This document shows, one piece after another, positions 45,720 to 58,297 of a DNA stretch of 64,000 nt (position 1 is the stretch's first letter; each line of letters opens with the position of its first letter). Position numbers and translations under genes: made by a program. The notes beneath the pieces are model-generated. The model saw nothing but the letters and a program-made list of their open reading frames with translations, ran no database searches and was not told the DNA's origin. This stretch comes from Lamellibrachia satsuma (taxonomy: Eukaryota; Annelida; Polychaeta; Sabellida; Siboglinidae): NCBI GenBank assembly GCA_033239005.1, contig BSQZ01000001.1, positions 16,244,500-16,308,499 on the forward strand, in the 5' to 3' direction.

Positions 45720-46435
45720 TGCACTAAAATCCTCGGGAGACCCAAGCACGGCAGTGCACCAAAACAAAAGGGGTTGAGCAGTTCATAATCGATAAGCAGT
45801 TCCTGTTGCAAACAGTTAGATTGGTAGGCTGGGGAACTGTGGAGGATAAGCAAGTTTAAACAGGTGGGTTTTTAGCTTACGCCAAAATGTTATATTTCCT
45901 ACAGACATGAGACTAACAGGGAGTGAGTTATGAAAAAGCTCTAATTCCGACATACGTCTTAACACTGGGAACAAACAATAGATTAGAATTATATGATCGA
46001 AGCTGTCTGGGCCATCTTGCAGGAGTGAGTAGTGTAAACTGCACAGATCTTAAAAATAATGCGATATTGGACAGGGAGCCAGTGCATTGATTTAGGAAGT
46101 GGTACTGAGTGAGAGAAATGAGGAGACCAGGTAGCTATCCTTGCCAAAAAATGTTTACATGTTGAAGTTTCAAGATGTCCTTGAGAGCAATATTATGATA
46201 AAGGGAATTGTAATAGTCAAGTGTACTGCTAACAAGAGCAGTTGCAATAGTTTTGGCGACGGCAAAATACATATATCGATGAATATGACGAAGGTCACAA
46301 ATATGATAAAAACAGCTTAAGGTTACTCCTAAATTCCGTGCTGAGACGGCTGGTGTGAAATTCTGGCTGAGCACCAATATACTTGTACTTAGAAGTTCTT
46401 CCTTAATTGCACAGAAGACATGAGACACTTATAGT
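45720..46435 (-). mobile_element. L2-like LINE C-terminal fragment
   Basis: The minus strand encodes ARNLGVTLSCFYHICDLRHI followed by AKTIATALVSSTLDYYNSLY and NIALKDILKLQ, the C-terminal region of L2/Rex1-type LINE reverse transcriptases. Downstream it continues as SVPLPKSMHWLPVQYRIIFK and ends near the 3' tail at about 45730 after small deletions. The 5' end is truncated at about 46435. It lies in a CRAT intron. Confidence 0.82.
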
Positions 46436-46551
46436 TCTACCTTCACTACACAGAAGACACGTGACACTTGTAGTTCTACCTCTACTGTTTTCATTATATA
46501 TAATAAAAAGCAAAACAAACATCATAGTTTTTGGGCTATGTGCCTAAACTT

Positions 46552-46620
46552 ACTTACTTACTTAGTCCTCTTCGTGCCCGGTGGCACATAAGGCACCAAC
46601 AAGAGAGCACCACTGCTGTT
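46552..46620 (-). mobile_element. RTE-like LINE 3' end fragment
   Basis: The plus strand shows acttacttacttagtcctct followed by tcgtgcccggtgg. It is similar in layout to the fragment at 58070 (simple repeat then cctcttcg), as expected for the 3' end of an RTE-like LINE read from the minus strand. Confidence 0.4.
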
Positions 46621-47424
46621 ATGTGCCTAAAAGAGTAAATAAAAACTAACCAACTTCAATCAAGAATTTTACACCAGTGGTTCACTCTGAATTTGTTCTA
46701 AAAGTGGGAGATTCTGGTCAAATATCTGAAAGATGAATACTCAACCATTAAGCACCTAGCAGTTCTTGGAACTTCATGTTGCTGCCATTTTCGCTGTAAT
46801 GCGTTAAGGGCCTTCGATCCTGGGGAGGCTCACCATGCATTCCACCATCAACAGACATATGACATGTGTTCTAAATATTTTCTAAGTACAACAAATATGA
46901 TCCATTCATCACAAATTATTCTTGTCTGTCAGGCATTGACATCCATAGCTATGCAAATTGTTGACATCTCTGTTTCGTTAATTTTAACTATAAATTCATT
47001 TCTTTTTAATACATCACTAACATTAGAATTTACATCAAAATACCTTACATCACTGTGAACAGCTTAATAGCCATTAGTACTCAGATAAAAAATGTTGTGT
47101 TGTGTAAAATCCTGTTTCCTCAGAGATTTGACCTAGATTCGGCCAAACTAGTGTTTAAGTTTTTATGTATATCTTTTATCATTCGTTTCTTATTACTGTA
47201 ACTACTGTATTTGACCTTGTGTTGTCAGTAGTACCCGTAACGGCTATTAGTGCGGTAAATAATGGTTTATATTCAGTGAAAAAATGAAGTCAGATGCATC
47301 AATAACACATTGTATTACAATTGCCACTGGTGCAAGACAAATAATTACATAAAACTTAAAAACCCGTCTCCATAAAGTGTTCAAAAACTAAGATCAAACA
47401 TGTCAAATCATGTCATAGTTAAAA
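46621..47424. other. CRAT intron, no feature recognised
   Basis: AT-rich intron. A 64-codon hydrophobic frame at 46864-47058 is not recognised. Confidence 0.45.
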
Positions 47425-47835
47425 TCCATCAAAATCACTTTCGTCTTCGCTGTCGAAGAATGCTGTCGGGACCGGCACGGTGGCATCATCTCGCATGTCT
47501 GAGTCGTCGGCATCGCTGACCGTGGCTGCATGCACTGGGCAAACATTTTCGAACATTGTCCATTCCATCGAGGTGCCGCACTTCTTGAAGCTGTGTTCAA
47601 TCATGACAGATGGAATCGCATCCCACGCCTTCAAGAGCCATTATACAAGAATCTCTTTGGTCAGTGCATGATGGCTGCCATTGAGAGTGAGCGACAGTTC
47701 GCCTTGAATCATCCAGTGCTCCCACAAGTATCGCATATGCTGCTTGAAGGGGCGATTGATGCTAATGTCAAGTGGCTGTGCTAGTGGCATTAGACCGCCG
47801 GGGATTTCCGCAACATCGATATCGCGCATGGTTTC
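47425..47835 (-). pseudogene. pogo-type DDE transposase, C-terminal fragment
   Basis: The minus strand carries DVAEIPGGLMPLAQPLDISI followed by NRPFKQHMRYLWEHWM, the third-Asp region of pogo/DDE_1 transposases (G-G-L-x-x-x-x-Q-P-L-D-(V/I)-S-x-N-(R/K)-x-F-K). It then gives KAWDAIPSVMIEHSFKKCG after a stop and an acidic tail (DADDSDMRDD). It is cut on its 5' side; no HTH or TIR was seen. It differs from the Tigger at 31070. Confidence 0.85.
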
Positions 47836-48249
47836 AGGTTTTGATGTGCTTAAGCTGCGTTACTTTTATGAGGAGTTCCAAGCATAACGTTCACTCCTTG
47901 CTGGCTTCATCCGATTATTAAAGCAACACCATTACCTGTGCCTTGTTGGAGTTAATTACATTTACTCTGGTACAAGATACAGTGTTATAATCCCACGCAC
48001 CTGGTATTCTATGGGCTTACTGTATTCAGCGCGCTGGCACGTTGGCACGCTGAATAAAGTAGGTTCGCTGGCAGTTCGGGCAAGCAATTGTGAAGTAATC
48101 GATTAGTTTGAAAAATAGATATACTACCACTATTAGATACAACGAAAATTGTTACCTGATAGATGAATCATGCATAAACATGAAAACTGTACCTATAAAA
48201 TTTTTGAGGTGTTCGCCGTGATTGTTGTGCATCTAGGAACTTTGTAATG

Positions 48250-48252
<3 letters not shown>

Positions 48253-48309
<57 letters not shown>
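48253..48309. repeat. (TA)n microsatellite
   Basis: A run of about 28 TA dinucleotides in the CRAT intron. Confidence 0.97.
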
Positions 48310-48312
<3 letters not shown>

Positions 48313-48502
48313 TATATAGACATCCCTGAGATGTTCGATTGCTTCCTGTGGTGATTATTATAAGAATAGTTGCATTAATTTTCATCCAATGAAGTTAAAA
48401 TGTGTCGCATGTTTACAGTCACTGATGTGTCCCACTACTGAGTCTGACTTGTGTTTCATACTGTATTATCTATTATAAGGGCGGCTTAACTATTGATCTA
48501 AA

Positions 48503-48503
<1 letters not shown>

Positions 48504-48571
<68 letters not shown>
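48504..48571. repeat. (TA)n microsatellite
   Basis: A TA run with one short interruption (tttatatatta), abutting the Tc1 fragment on its left. Confidence 0.97.
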
Positions 48572-48572
<1 letters not shown>

Positions 48573-48593
48573 CATTTTATTGCGCACATTACA

Positions 48594-48800
48594 TCAATAA
48601 CGAGTGGGCCCACCAGCTGCAGCAATACATGACTCACATCTACGGCGCACACTGTTTACCACGCGCTGTACACTGTTTTGAGGCAACCACTCTTCCACCA
48701 GGAATCTCCTCAGATCGGCCAGTGTACTCTGAGCATGCAGACGCATATCAACCACTCTGCCCAACTGATCCCATAAGTACTCAATATGTGCACACAACAT
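48594..48800 (-). pseudogene. Tc1/mariner transposase, C-terminal fragment
   Basis: The minus strand encodes HIEYLWDQLGRVVDMRLHAQ followed by TLADLRRFLVEEWLPQ, VVNSVRRRCESCIAAAGGPT and RY-stop. This is the C-terminus of Tc1-like transposases (E-x-x-W-D-x-L, then R-R-R-C-x-x-C-I-x-A-x-G-G-x-T-R-Y). The catalytic DDE core upstream is missing and replaced by unrelated sequence. It lies next to a TA repeat, consistent with TA target preference. Confidence 0.88.
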
Positions 48801-49148
48801 GTTCTTGTTTCACATGAGTAATCCTATTCAATGAGGGAACTTCATGGTCCAGTGGCAGTGGTCAAAGGATCATTAACACTAGCTTAATTTTGTTTACCAT
48901 GAATGAAATGATTCCTAACAAATGACTGCAGAAGTTGTGAAAGTGCCACTTTGGGGACCAGAACCCTCCTGTACATACCCCATTCTGGTCATGCTGATAA
49001 TGGTGTAAATGCTGGACGGTTGCATTCACTTAATCCATAATTGATCACTGCATCCTTTGATCCCAAATATCTAGGGGTGCAATCCCCATATATTATAATA
49101 TATGCCAGTTAAGAGAAATATAACTTTCTTTTGTTGATTAGTTTAGAT

Positions 49149-49200
49149 GAACATTGTTGGACTCTCCATAACCAATAGCTTCCTTGTTCACTTGCAATCA
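49149..49200 (+). mobile_element. CR1 3' UTR scrap
   Basis: The segment 'gttggactctccataaccaa' followed by 'tagcttccttgttcacttgc' is a short, diverged copy of the CR1 3' tail seen in reverse orientation at 32900-32942 and 19165-19215. Confidence 0.75.
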
Positions 49201-50269
49201 TTGCATTACATTAAAGACTCTTTTAGCAATAAAATTATACCTCATTCATTCATTTATGATAATTATTAGCAAAGTTATTACTTTGCGGAGCCCATTTAAA
49301 TTGTTCCTAATTGTGCACGTTATGGAAATTCGTCACACGCAGGGTTAAAACAGTCTTGGCTCAAAGTCCATGTGCAGCTTTAAATAAGATTTTTGCCTGC
49401 AACAAATGGTGGGAAGGAAAGTCGGGGTTTATATCAAAAGTCGGAGTGCGGTTTTAATTAGGGGTGCAGCTACAAATAGAGTAGTATGGAATAACTGAAA
49501 AGTGTCGCCGTCTGGTGTTTGATGTACACTTATAAGAACAGAATCATTGAAATTTTTTCGTGGCCCAATTTTTTTTAAGCATACTGTATGTTATTTTGAA
49601 GGATATTGAATTATGTACACAAGGGTACCAAATATGTCATTGAATCACTAAATTGTGTTGACCATGCTGGGCTTGGCATTAAACATTTTGAAAATGCATC
49701 ACAACATGTGATTGTCTGCAGTGTAATTTTTATGGTCTTCACTTCTTACTTTATTTGAAAGATAATTTTATTACCTACATTTTGGTACTAAATATATATG
49801 TTGTTGCATGTACTGTTGTCAAAAATATTATGCCTGGAGAACATTAATAAATGCCTTAAAAAAAATTTGCCAACTAAAATTTTTTTTTAAATGCAACACC
49901 ATGAAACAAAGTATCGGACATACCCGATGACCCACTATTCCCGCTGTTATATGTAGTTAATTTGTGTATCACTTCATTGCCAGATGGACCTCGGCTGTCA
50001 TTGGCTGAGCTAGGAAGAATGCTGTTATGTCAACCAAGACACACGATTGACTCAGCAACAGTGACAATTGAGAAATACTTGTTATTAGTTGTTATTTACA
50101 TGCAAATGCATCGTGATTTATCATATGATCTATACGAAGAAGCGCCGTTGACAATTAAATGAGACAAACACTGTTGTTGCCGGATTGACGTATAGTAAAG
50201 TAAAACACAAACAAAATAAACAACCATTGATATTATCGCCCATCTACCACCAACAAACAGCGGGATCCT
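49201..50269. other. CRAT intron, no feature recognised
   Basis: AT-rich. A 66-codon frame at 49962-50162 is not recognised. Confidence 0.4.
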
Positions 50270-52410
50270 TTACCCTTAGTTTCCTTAGCTGTGTGTGAAG
50301 TCGGATAGGAAGAAGTATTTATGAAGCAGATGGCCGTGCAACAGACCGCATTCCAGGCATGCCAACAGTCGTTCCTCGAAGCCACGAACAAACGCTTTGA
50401 CGACATTGTGAGGAAGATGGCTAGGGATGCAGCAGAACTGAAGGCAAGTCTGCAGTTCATGCAAAAATAAGTCGACAACATCAAGAAATCCCTTCATGAG
50501 AAATCTCCCGAACAGGTTCCCAGACTGTGAGAGGTGAGAGAGAATGGCAAGATTGCCTATTTCTCGTATGACAGGCTTGTGGTTAGGGACCGATTGGACA
50601 GTCGCACCTGAGGTAACATACACCCAGAACATTATATGAACATTATTATGTTAGTGAACATTGACAATGGCCAATGCCAACTGACAGCTTACGGTAATGA
50701 TGATGAACTATTACTTGATAATTCCAAAAACAACGATGTTACATTTAATGCTACTTTAGAATTACCCATATTACATGACACACATTCAGATATAAATTTT
50801 TAATTGTATGATTACGACGATTGGTTGCCCAGCAATGCCTTGTACATGTAATGCTGAGCCAGACAATAGCGTTTAACCAGAGCACGCATACTAATTTTAA
50901 ATAATATATAGTGATCAACAATTTAATGTCAAATCCGATAGTGACTATTTCAATTCTAGAAGCTTAAATAAGAATCTCCGGAAAATTGTGGAGTATCTTG
51001 ATGATCTTAAACTATAGTTTGACATGATAGCCATTTCAGAGACTTGGGCTGAACTCAACACAACTGAAGACATTTTATTAAATGGATATGAAGTTTTTCA
51101 CGTTGCTAGGGCAAACAGAAAAGGAAATGTCGCACTATTTGTAAATCACAGATTTAATTGCACACTCCGTACAGCAAAATCTTTTGAAATTGAGAATCTC
51201 TTTGAATGTGTCACTATCAAATTAGACATGCAAAAACACAAAAATATAATTGTGAGCTGTGTCTAAAGAGCTCTGGGTTCAGACATAGACAGATTCTGTA
51301 AGTACAAGGACCAGTTACTTACATAAGCCAACCCAAGTAAAACCAAATTTGTTTGTGGTGACTTTAATATTGATTTACTCAAACAGGAAACACCGGAACA
51401 AAGCGGTTTCTAGAATGTATGTATGGTCAAGGATTATATCCTTTAATACTAATAATAGTAAGACTGAGCCGAATTACCATCAACTCGTGCACGCTAATAG
51501 ATAATATATTTACCAATCAAATCAATTACTCTGCTGATAGTGGGTTACTAATCAATGACATTAGTGACCACTTGCCAATATTTGTATTATGTAAATATGA
51601 ACTTGAAAAAATCATTCTAAGACGTTTAGAAATGTAAGAAGCCTGAAAGAGGATAATGTACTTATGTTTATAGAAAGTATGAAGTAAGAACAGTGGGAAA
51701 GCAGGTTGCGTTTGGATGATGTTAACATCACGTATGCTAATTTTATCAATATATTGTACAGCCTTTATTGCCTAGTTAAGAAAGTAAAGATTAAAGACAC
51801 TTGTAGAAAAAGCATGATTGTCCAACAGCTTCAGAAACGCATGTAAGAAGATTTCGGTTCTTCAAGATAGAACCAAAATCATACAAAATGAACAAAAACA
51901 AACTAACTTCTATATTAAGATCCAACGAAAAGGCGTAGTATAGTAAATTGCTAGCAGAAAAGAGAGGAGACATTAAAAAAACATGAAAGACTGTAATTCG
52001 TAAACAACGTCCATCGATCAAATATCCTATCCATATAAAGTGTAGAGACAAAGACATTTCCACCAATAAAGATATGGCAAATGAATTCAATAAGTTCTTT
52101 ACAAATATTAGTTCCAATTTAGAAAAAAACATTACAAATTCTGGTGGAAATTTATTTGTCATTATTTAGGAAGCAGGATCAGAGACTGTCTGTATTTAAA
52201 ACCCGCTGATAAGGAAGAGGTTATTAATACTGTAAAAGTGTGTACACGAAAACAATCTACAGATTTTGAAGATATTAGCATGGATATTGTAGCCAATGTC
52301 AATCCCGTTATATCCGATACCTCTCAATCACATTTGTAATAATTCGTTTAAGACTGGTGTGTTCCCCTCTAAAATGAAGATAGCCAAGATAAAACCTATA
52401 TTCGTTCTGT
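50270..52410 (+). mobile_element. Jockey/L2-supergroup LINE with ORF1 coiled coil and endonuclease
   Basis: A putative ORF1 remnant at 50320-50470 (QTAFQACQQSFLEATNKRFD, then KMARDAAELKASLQFMQK) looks like the coiled-coil part of LINE ORF1. The endonuclease starts at about 51024: IAISETWAELNTTEDILLNG, ALFVNHRFNCTLRT, then KFVCGDFNIDLLKQ (51345-51385) and SADSGLLINDISDHLPIFV (51535-51590), which contain catalytic-type D and H motifs. The linker region continues to about 52370 (DMANEFNKFFTNISSNLEK; NNSFKTGVFPSKMKIAKIKP). The RT proper is absent, so the 3' part is deleted. Many stops. Confidence 0.8.
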
Positions 52411-52554
52411 AAGTAAGTAGTAAGTTTGTAAGTAAGTAGTAAGTTTGAGGAGCGGAAGTATCCGACTCCCACATTTTCTCCTCGCCATGTTACATTGTGG
52501 GTGTAAGATCTCTCTGTTATCTCTATAGTGCTTGTATAAGCGACAATGAAAAAT

Positions 52555-55500
52555 ATAACTTTCCAGTGATGGATGGATATGTGGAGGAATTCCCTGTTAT
52601 GGTGTTATGAGATAGTGGATGTAACAGGGTGGTAGTTAGGCATAGCCTAATCACTGAGAATCAGTTAACCCGGGAAAACCAGGGTTTTGAAGTTGATGGA
52701 TCATACCCTCACTTAGGTCCCAACTGCTCCCTGTTTTGTGAGAAGAAAAGAAAATTTTCTGGGGAAGTAGAAGTGTTGTGTTTATGTACACCAGTGTTTG
52801 ATTTAGTCATTGAGAGTATTGTGGGTCTCCATCCTCCTTGTCCCATTGACAGAGAAAAACCTCCACAGGTAGACACAAATGCTTCAGATGTCGCCGTAGC
52901 CGTTGAGACTCCAACGGTCGATGTGCAAGTAACCAGGTGTGCTGTAGAAACCCGCATTCAACAGAAGCGCCAGGCAAAAACCCTGTAAACCGTTGATAGT
53001 ACCCAATGTAGTTGGCACGAGTGTGTCAGCTGAGGATTTCCTGAGGGAATAACAGGGGATGTTTCATTAAGAAAGTGCTTCGTATCAGCCGATGTCACTA
53101 AGGGAAACCCTGTTAGTGAACAGACTAGTCACTTCGTAGTTCAAAATCCGTACTGTATGTACCGCAAAGAGAAAGGAAGTGAGGTAGTGAGGCAACTTGT
53201 CATTCCCCGAGTCCTTTGTAACCAAGTCATGAAGTTAGGAAATGAAATTATCCTATCGGGACAACAGGGGATTAGGAAGTTGCTAGATTCTTCTAAACTT
53301 CTACTGCTGGGTATAATAGGCGATGTCCACTGGTTCTGCCAGTCGTGTGACATTTGTCAGAGAACCGTTAGTCGGGGTAGCGCCCCTAGGGCCCCAGTAC
53401 AGATGATGCCTATGGTAAACACCACTTTTGAGAAGGTAGATATTTGGTGGATCCCATAACACCCGCTATCCAGATATCCAGAAGCAATAGCAGTAACGAA
53501 TATCGATAGCAGTAGCTTTGTTGAAGATTTTCTCGTGGGAGGTTCTACCTAGAGTAGTTTTGAGTGACAACAGAAGTCAGTTTGGGTCTAAGACCATGGC
53601 AGAAGTAGCTAGATTGCTATCCATACATCAGGTGCAATCGTCCCCTACCATCCCATGAGAAGTGGAATGGTACCTTGAAACAAATGTTAATACGTATGTG
53701 TCCAGAACGACCGAGGGACTGGGATCGATATTTAGAACCCCTTATGTTTGCTTACTGCGAAACGCCTCGGTACGAAATTTCTCCTTTTGAACTACTGTGT
53801 AGGAGGACAATCAGGGGCCCATGACAATCTTCAGGGAAGTGTGGGTAAATGACAGACCCGACGAAGAGTTAGTTGGAACATACCAGTACATGCTAGATCT
53901 CCGTAACAGGATTGAGTCAACTTGCAAAATGGCTAGAGATCTTGTGAGAAATTCTCAGGACAGGTATAAAGCTCAGTACGTTCGGAAAGCAAAGGTGTGA
54001 TCCCTAGATATAGGAGACAAGGCTATCATTCTACATCCCATGGACTCAAAATAAATTGCAAATGCAGTGGAAGAGCCCTTATGAGGTAGTAGAAAAGGTG
54101 GGGACATAAAATTATCAATTAAAGATAGGAGATAATCGTAGACTTTTCCACATCAGTATGATGAAGAAGTACTATGAAAGGAGCGATGATGATGTAATGG
54201 GCTTAGCAGCCATTATCGGGGATCAGTCCAAATGTGAAACTGAGAAGGATTTTCCCAGTGTTGGGAGGGAGGAAGGTATCGGGGGATGTCCATGTAAATC
54301 ACCCGCTCAGAAGTAAGACTTGTGAGGGTTGATGGATGAGTTTCCATCCATCTTTCAAAGTAAACCCGGGCTGCTGTCTCACTTGATTGAGGTAACCTCC
54401 CCTGATCCCATAAGATGTAAACCTTATCCCATTGACCAAGTTAGGAGTAGTAGACCAAGAGATTGAGAAAATGCGAGAAATGGGTATGATTGAGCCGTCA
54501 AGATCACCCTACTCGTCTCCCGTATTGTTGGTTAAGAATGCCAATTCCACGTTTAGGCTGGTCATTGACTTTCGCCGTTTGAATAAAGTGACGGTTTTTG
54601 ACGTGGAACCTATGCAAAACCCCCGAAATGATCATTGCCAAAGTGGGGCAAGATAAATATCTAAAAAAAAAAACGGGAAGAACGGGAGAAAACAGCATGT
54701 TTGCTCCCAGGGGTTATTCCATTTCCGCGTCATGCTATTTGGTAAACGCAGGACCTTTGTATGGCTTCGTGATGAGAATGGTGCTAGATGGGCTAGACCA
54801 TGTTGACAGTTATGTCAATGATATGTTAGTTCACACAATGACGTTCGGGCATTGTTCATTTGAGTGAGGCAAACCGATCTCACAATAAAGCTGACAAAGT
54901 GTTACCTTGGATATGAGTCTCTCAATTTTGTGGAACATCACATAGGGCAGGGCGAGGTAAAGACCCAGAAAGATAAAGTGAATCACATAGGAATGTTTCC
55001 ATTTCTACCACCAAGAAACAGGTAAGATCCTTCCTAGGTCTGGCAGGCTATTACCGCATATTTTAAATTGGTATTACCAGATCGCGGCACCATTGACCTA
55101 TCTCACGAGGGCTAAACAACCTAACAGGGTGAATTGGAGTGAGGAAGCGAACAATTTGTTCAACCAACTAAAGAAGGCCCTATGTAACACACCCATACTT
55201 ACCTTGCCCGGCATGAATAAGCCTTTTATCTTACGCACAGATGCATCTGATACAGAACTGGGAGCAATGTTCCTCCAGGAAGGAATGGAACGTTGTTTCC
55301 AGTATAGCTTTTGTTAGCAAGAAGCTCTCTCCCACACAAAGGCGGTACTATGTACATGGAGTCCGTAGTAGAGAGAGAATGTTTGGGAATTGTGTAGGGA
55401 CTCCATAAATTACCTGTACTTGTATGGCCAAAGTTTTGTTGTACAGTGTGATTAACGGTCCCTCAAATTTCTAAAGTCCAACCCTATTGTTTGCGGGTAG

Positions 55501-55590
55501 AGTCCATCCCTGAGACTGATAACGTAAGAGCAGACTACTTCAGCCGCATGGAATAGATGCAGGTGTTGTCAAGTGAGTTGGACAGAGTAG
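52555..55590 (+). mobile_element. Ty3/gypsy element with integrase before RT (Gmr1-like), decayed
   Basis: The domain order on the plus strand is protease, integrase, reverse transcriptase, RNase H. Protease: FPVMVL-stop-DSGCNRVVV at about 52590-52640. Integrase: QLVIPRVLCNQVMKLGNE, DVHWFCQSCDICQRTVSRGS (zinc-binding Cys pair, about 53325-53385), then a core remnant with YPEAIAVTNIDSS, VLSDNRSQFGS and CPERPRDWDRYLEPLMFAYC, and a C-terminal WKSPYEVVEKVG-like part at about 54070. RT: IEKMREMGMIEPSRSPYSSP (54460-54530), LVIDFRRLNKVTVFDVEPM, and YVND in place of YxDD at about 54810. RNase H: FILRTDASDTELGAMFLQE (55225-55285) and DNVRADYFSR at about 55520. Standard gypsy order has integrase last; this order marks the Gmr1 group. 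Stops and frameshifts throughout. Gag is not seen. Confidence 0.85.
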
Positions 55591-56940
55591 TGTAATTTTT
55601 TTGGTGGTATAAAGTGTACCTATAATTACTTACTAGTTTGAATTATTGAACACTGTCTTGTATAAAGAGTGGCATCGTCTGATTAGTGGAGGAAATTATG
55701 ATATGAGTGTAAATAAACCGGAGCATTTCTGCTACTTTTGTTATCAGAATACTATTTCCTGGGTCTTTATTAATTAGTTAAACCTTTCAAGTATGAATAA
55801 ATGCATCAGCCTTTGTTAGAGCTGACCAATATTATGGTTTGTTTATCTTAGAGAATGATATATATTAAGTAGGCAAGGACTGGAGTATTACCCGATTTAA
55901 GGGGTGTTTTCTTAGTAGACTAGACCAGGTGAACATCTGCCATGTGCTATCTCAGAAACAAGGAGTATAAAAAGAAACTGGATACACATATGAGTCAGCC
56001 ACGTGGAAAGTAAGAGTGTAAGACTGCGTATGTCGGTAGAATTGTATATTCTCCATGAAATTTTAGAAGAAGGGGAAATGTTAGAGAAGTATTGATCGAG
56101 CACACGACTGAGAGGCGTAGATTGACGCCCGTCCATTGCATCTATACTCGTGAGACAATGAAGCACACAACGACAGCAGGCGGTATGCGACGCGAAGCAG
56201 ATGGTATGCTCTTCGACTGCAGATGTTACATTCTTCAGTAGCAGACAGCACGCTTTTCGAGTGCAGATGGTTTGCTCTTCGGCAGAGGAAGGCCCGTTGT
56301 TCAGCTGCAGATATGGTATGCTCTTCAGCAGCGGACTGCCAACAGTATGCTCTTCAGCTGCGGACGAGGTGCTCTTCGACTGCCGAAATGCGACGTCAAA
56401 TGGTGCCAAACCTCCGTTCATGACGACCGGGAAATCATCTCTATAAAGACGGGCGGTAATGGGGACACGCCACCACACAAAGGGCAGGCCTAATGAACGG
56501 CATAGACTCGACTGTGAGGGTGTTTAGGCATTAGATGCCTCAAAATGAAATGTGATATTGTTTAGGCATTTATCTGCCTCAGATGTAATTAGGATGTTGT
56601 TTAGGCATTTGATGCCTTAGAATCAACTGTGTAGCTGTGGGCACAGGGAGGCGATTGTAGGACTAGTCAAGTTAGATAAGCCTACATGCCAGTGTGGTAG
56701 ATCTCCCTGCTGGACTATTGATGAGGTAGGTTTTAGTTTGAGTTTGTTAGAACAGTTTTGTGTGTGTTAGAATTAGATATTAGTAGAAGCTTCTATGAGT
56801 ACACTGATAGATTATATTACATAGACCCAGAAGTGTACTTGCTTCCTTGTAAATTACTTCATAACTATTGTGTTTTAAATGTTTATTTTTCTTTCATTTG
56901 TCTTTGTTCACTTGTGTAGCCACCATTCACGAGCGTTGAA
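55591..56940 (+). other. Possible 3' LTR or downstream region with short tandem repeats
   Basis: After the RNase H end there is a stretch with repeated words: 'atggtatgctcttc' variants at 56200-56370 and 'gtttaggcatttgatgcct' variants at 56520-56615. It could be the 3' LTR of the Gmr1-like element, beginning near TGTAATTTTTTTGG at about 55591. I see no 5' LTR to compare, so the call is weak. Confidence 0.35.
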
Positions 56941-57763
56941 TTATAGAAGTGGGGCATCCCAACTAGACCCAAGCCAGTCTAGTGAGCAGAAACCCTGCCA
57001 ATCCGTGATTGAAGTAAAAATATGGATGTCAACCAAAACAATGTTTTTTTTAATAACAACCATGTATTTGTTATGTCACAAAATCTTGAATTTTGTATAT
57101 TAATAAATAATGTTTCGTGTTTTGCAACTTCAAATATTCTACTTCCTGATGATAATATTAAAAGAACATATTAGGTTGAATTTTTACTCCACCACAGTGA
57201 GGTGGCTAATATTTTGGGAGAATGACCCTTACGCAATGTTTTCATTAGGCGATGTATTGCTGCAGTGATGTGATTCTTATGCAGTAACACAATCATATTT
57301 CATACATTCAATTGTCTAATTGCGTAAAAAACTCACATCAACTTGGCGACCGCAGAGCACCCCACCTTGTGCAAATGCGATTCAGAGTGTTTCCTCGGTC
57401 CCTCCAAGTTTGAGTTTTAAAAACAATTTGTACTGTATATATAAAACTAGCAGGTAATCATCATCATGTCAGTGTTTATTAAGATGCACTTTTTAAAATG
57501 TGGTGTTTAAACTCATCATATCATAATCATATTCACAGAGGACACAGACTAGAGCTGCATTTGGATTTTCTTAATATCTCACAAGTTACTTATTACTGCA
57601 GCATATTCCTTTATTGTTATTATTTTTTATTTTGCATTCAACTTAAAAAGAAAATCCAACATGTGCCACATGTCTGATTTCTCTTTCATATAATGCAGTG
57701 GCTTGGACATTTAGTCCTAGGTGTTATTATTAATCAGGTCTTTGAATTTAATATTACACGCAT
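56941..57763. other. CRAT intron, no feature recognised
   Basis: AT-rich intron with no supported gene. The part up to about 57000 may belong to the retroelement. Confidence 0.4.
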
Positions 57764-57775
57764 GCACACACACAC

Positions 57776-57867
<92 letters not shown>
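57764..57867. repeat. (CA)n microsatellite
   Basis: About 50 CA dinucleotides with two CG interruptions near the left end, 52 bp before the acceptor of the CRAT exon at 57920. Confidence 0.98.
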
Positions 57868-57868
<1 letters not shown>

Positions 57869-57919
57869 AATTTGAGCTATTTCAAATTACGAGTCTGAAT
57901 ATGCATGTTATATTTTCAG

Positions 57920-58006
57920 GTTCTTGCAAAATTTGGTGAATCTGGTGGAATAGGACAAAAACTGCAATCTTTGCTGCAAGCGAGAGCTGAAAGAAGTGTA
58001 AACTGG
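57920..58006 (+). CDS. CRAT: Carnitine O-acetyltransferase, exon
   Basis: A 29-codon exon in phase 0 at both ends, with acceptor TATTTTCAG and donor GTTAGT. It encodes VLAKFGESGGIGQKLQSLLQ and ARAERSVNW, which aligns with the vertebrate CRAT segment (x-x-F-x-x-x-G-G-V-G-E-R-L-Q...A-R-x-x-E-N-W) between the LPVPPLQQ motif and the WWL motif. It follows a 12.4-kb intron full of LINEs and retroelements. The (CA)n tract sits close to the acceptor. Confidence 0.88.
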
Positions 58007-58069
58007 GTTAGTGCTTTTAAGAATTATTTAAAAACATCAATATTGATGTTTTGCCTCATATCTTGGATG

Positions 58070-58265
58070 AGCTCACTCTAACTCACTCACTCATTCCTCT
58101 TCGCTCCCACTGGACCAAGTTCAATCTAGGTCTTCTCAGCCATCTTCATATCTTCTTCAACAGTCCTTCTCCAGGTGCCCAGTGGTCTGCCTCTTTTTCT
58201 TTTTTCCAGGTGGTGTCCATTTGAGAGCGGCGTGAGGAGAACATGGCCAAGCCATTTCCATCTTT
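58070..58265 (-). mobile_element. RTE-like LINE ORF2 C-terminal fragment
   Basis: On the minus strand WLGHVLLTPLSN is followed by KRKRGRPLGTWRRTVEEDMK. This is the usual C-terminal motif of RTE-like endonuclease/RT proteins (W-L-G-H-V, then G-R-P-x-x-T-W-R-R-T-(V/I)-E). The 3' end has an 'actcactcactcattcctct' tail on the plus strand. It is severely truncated. Confidence 0.8.
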
Positions 58266-58297
58266 TCTGCTTTACTCTCTCACAGTGGTCTCTAAGG

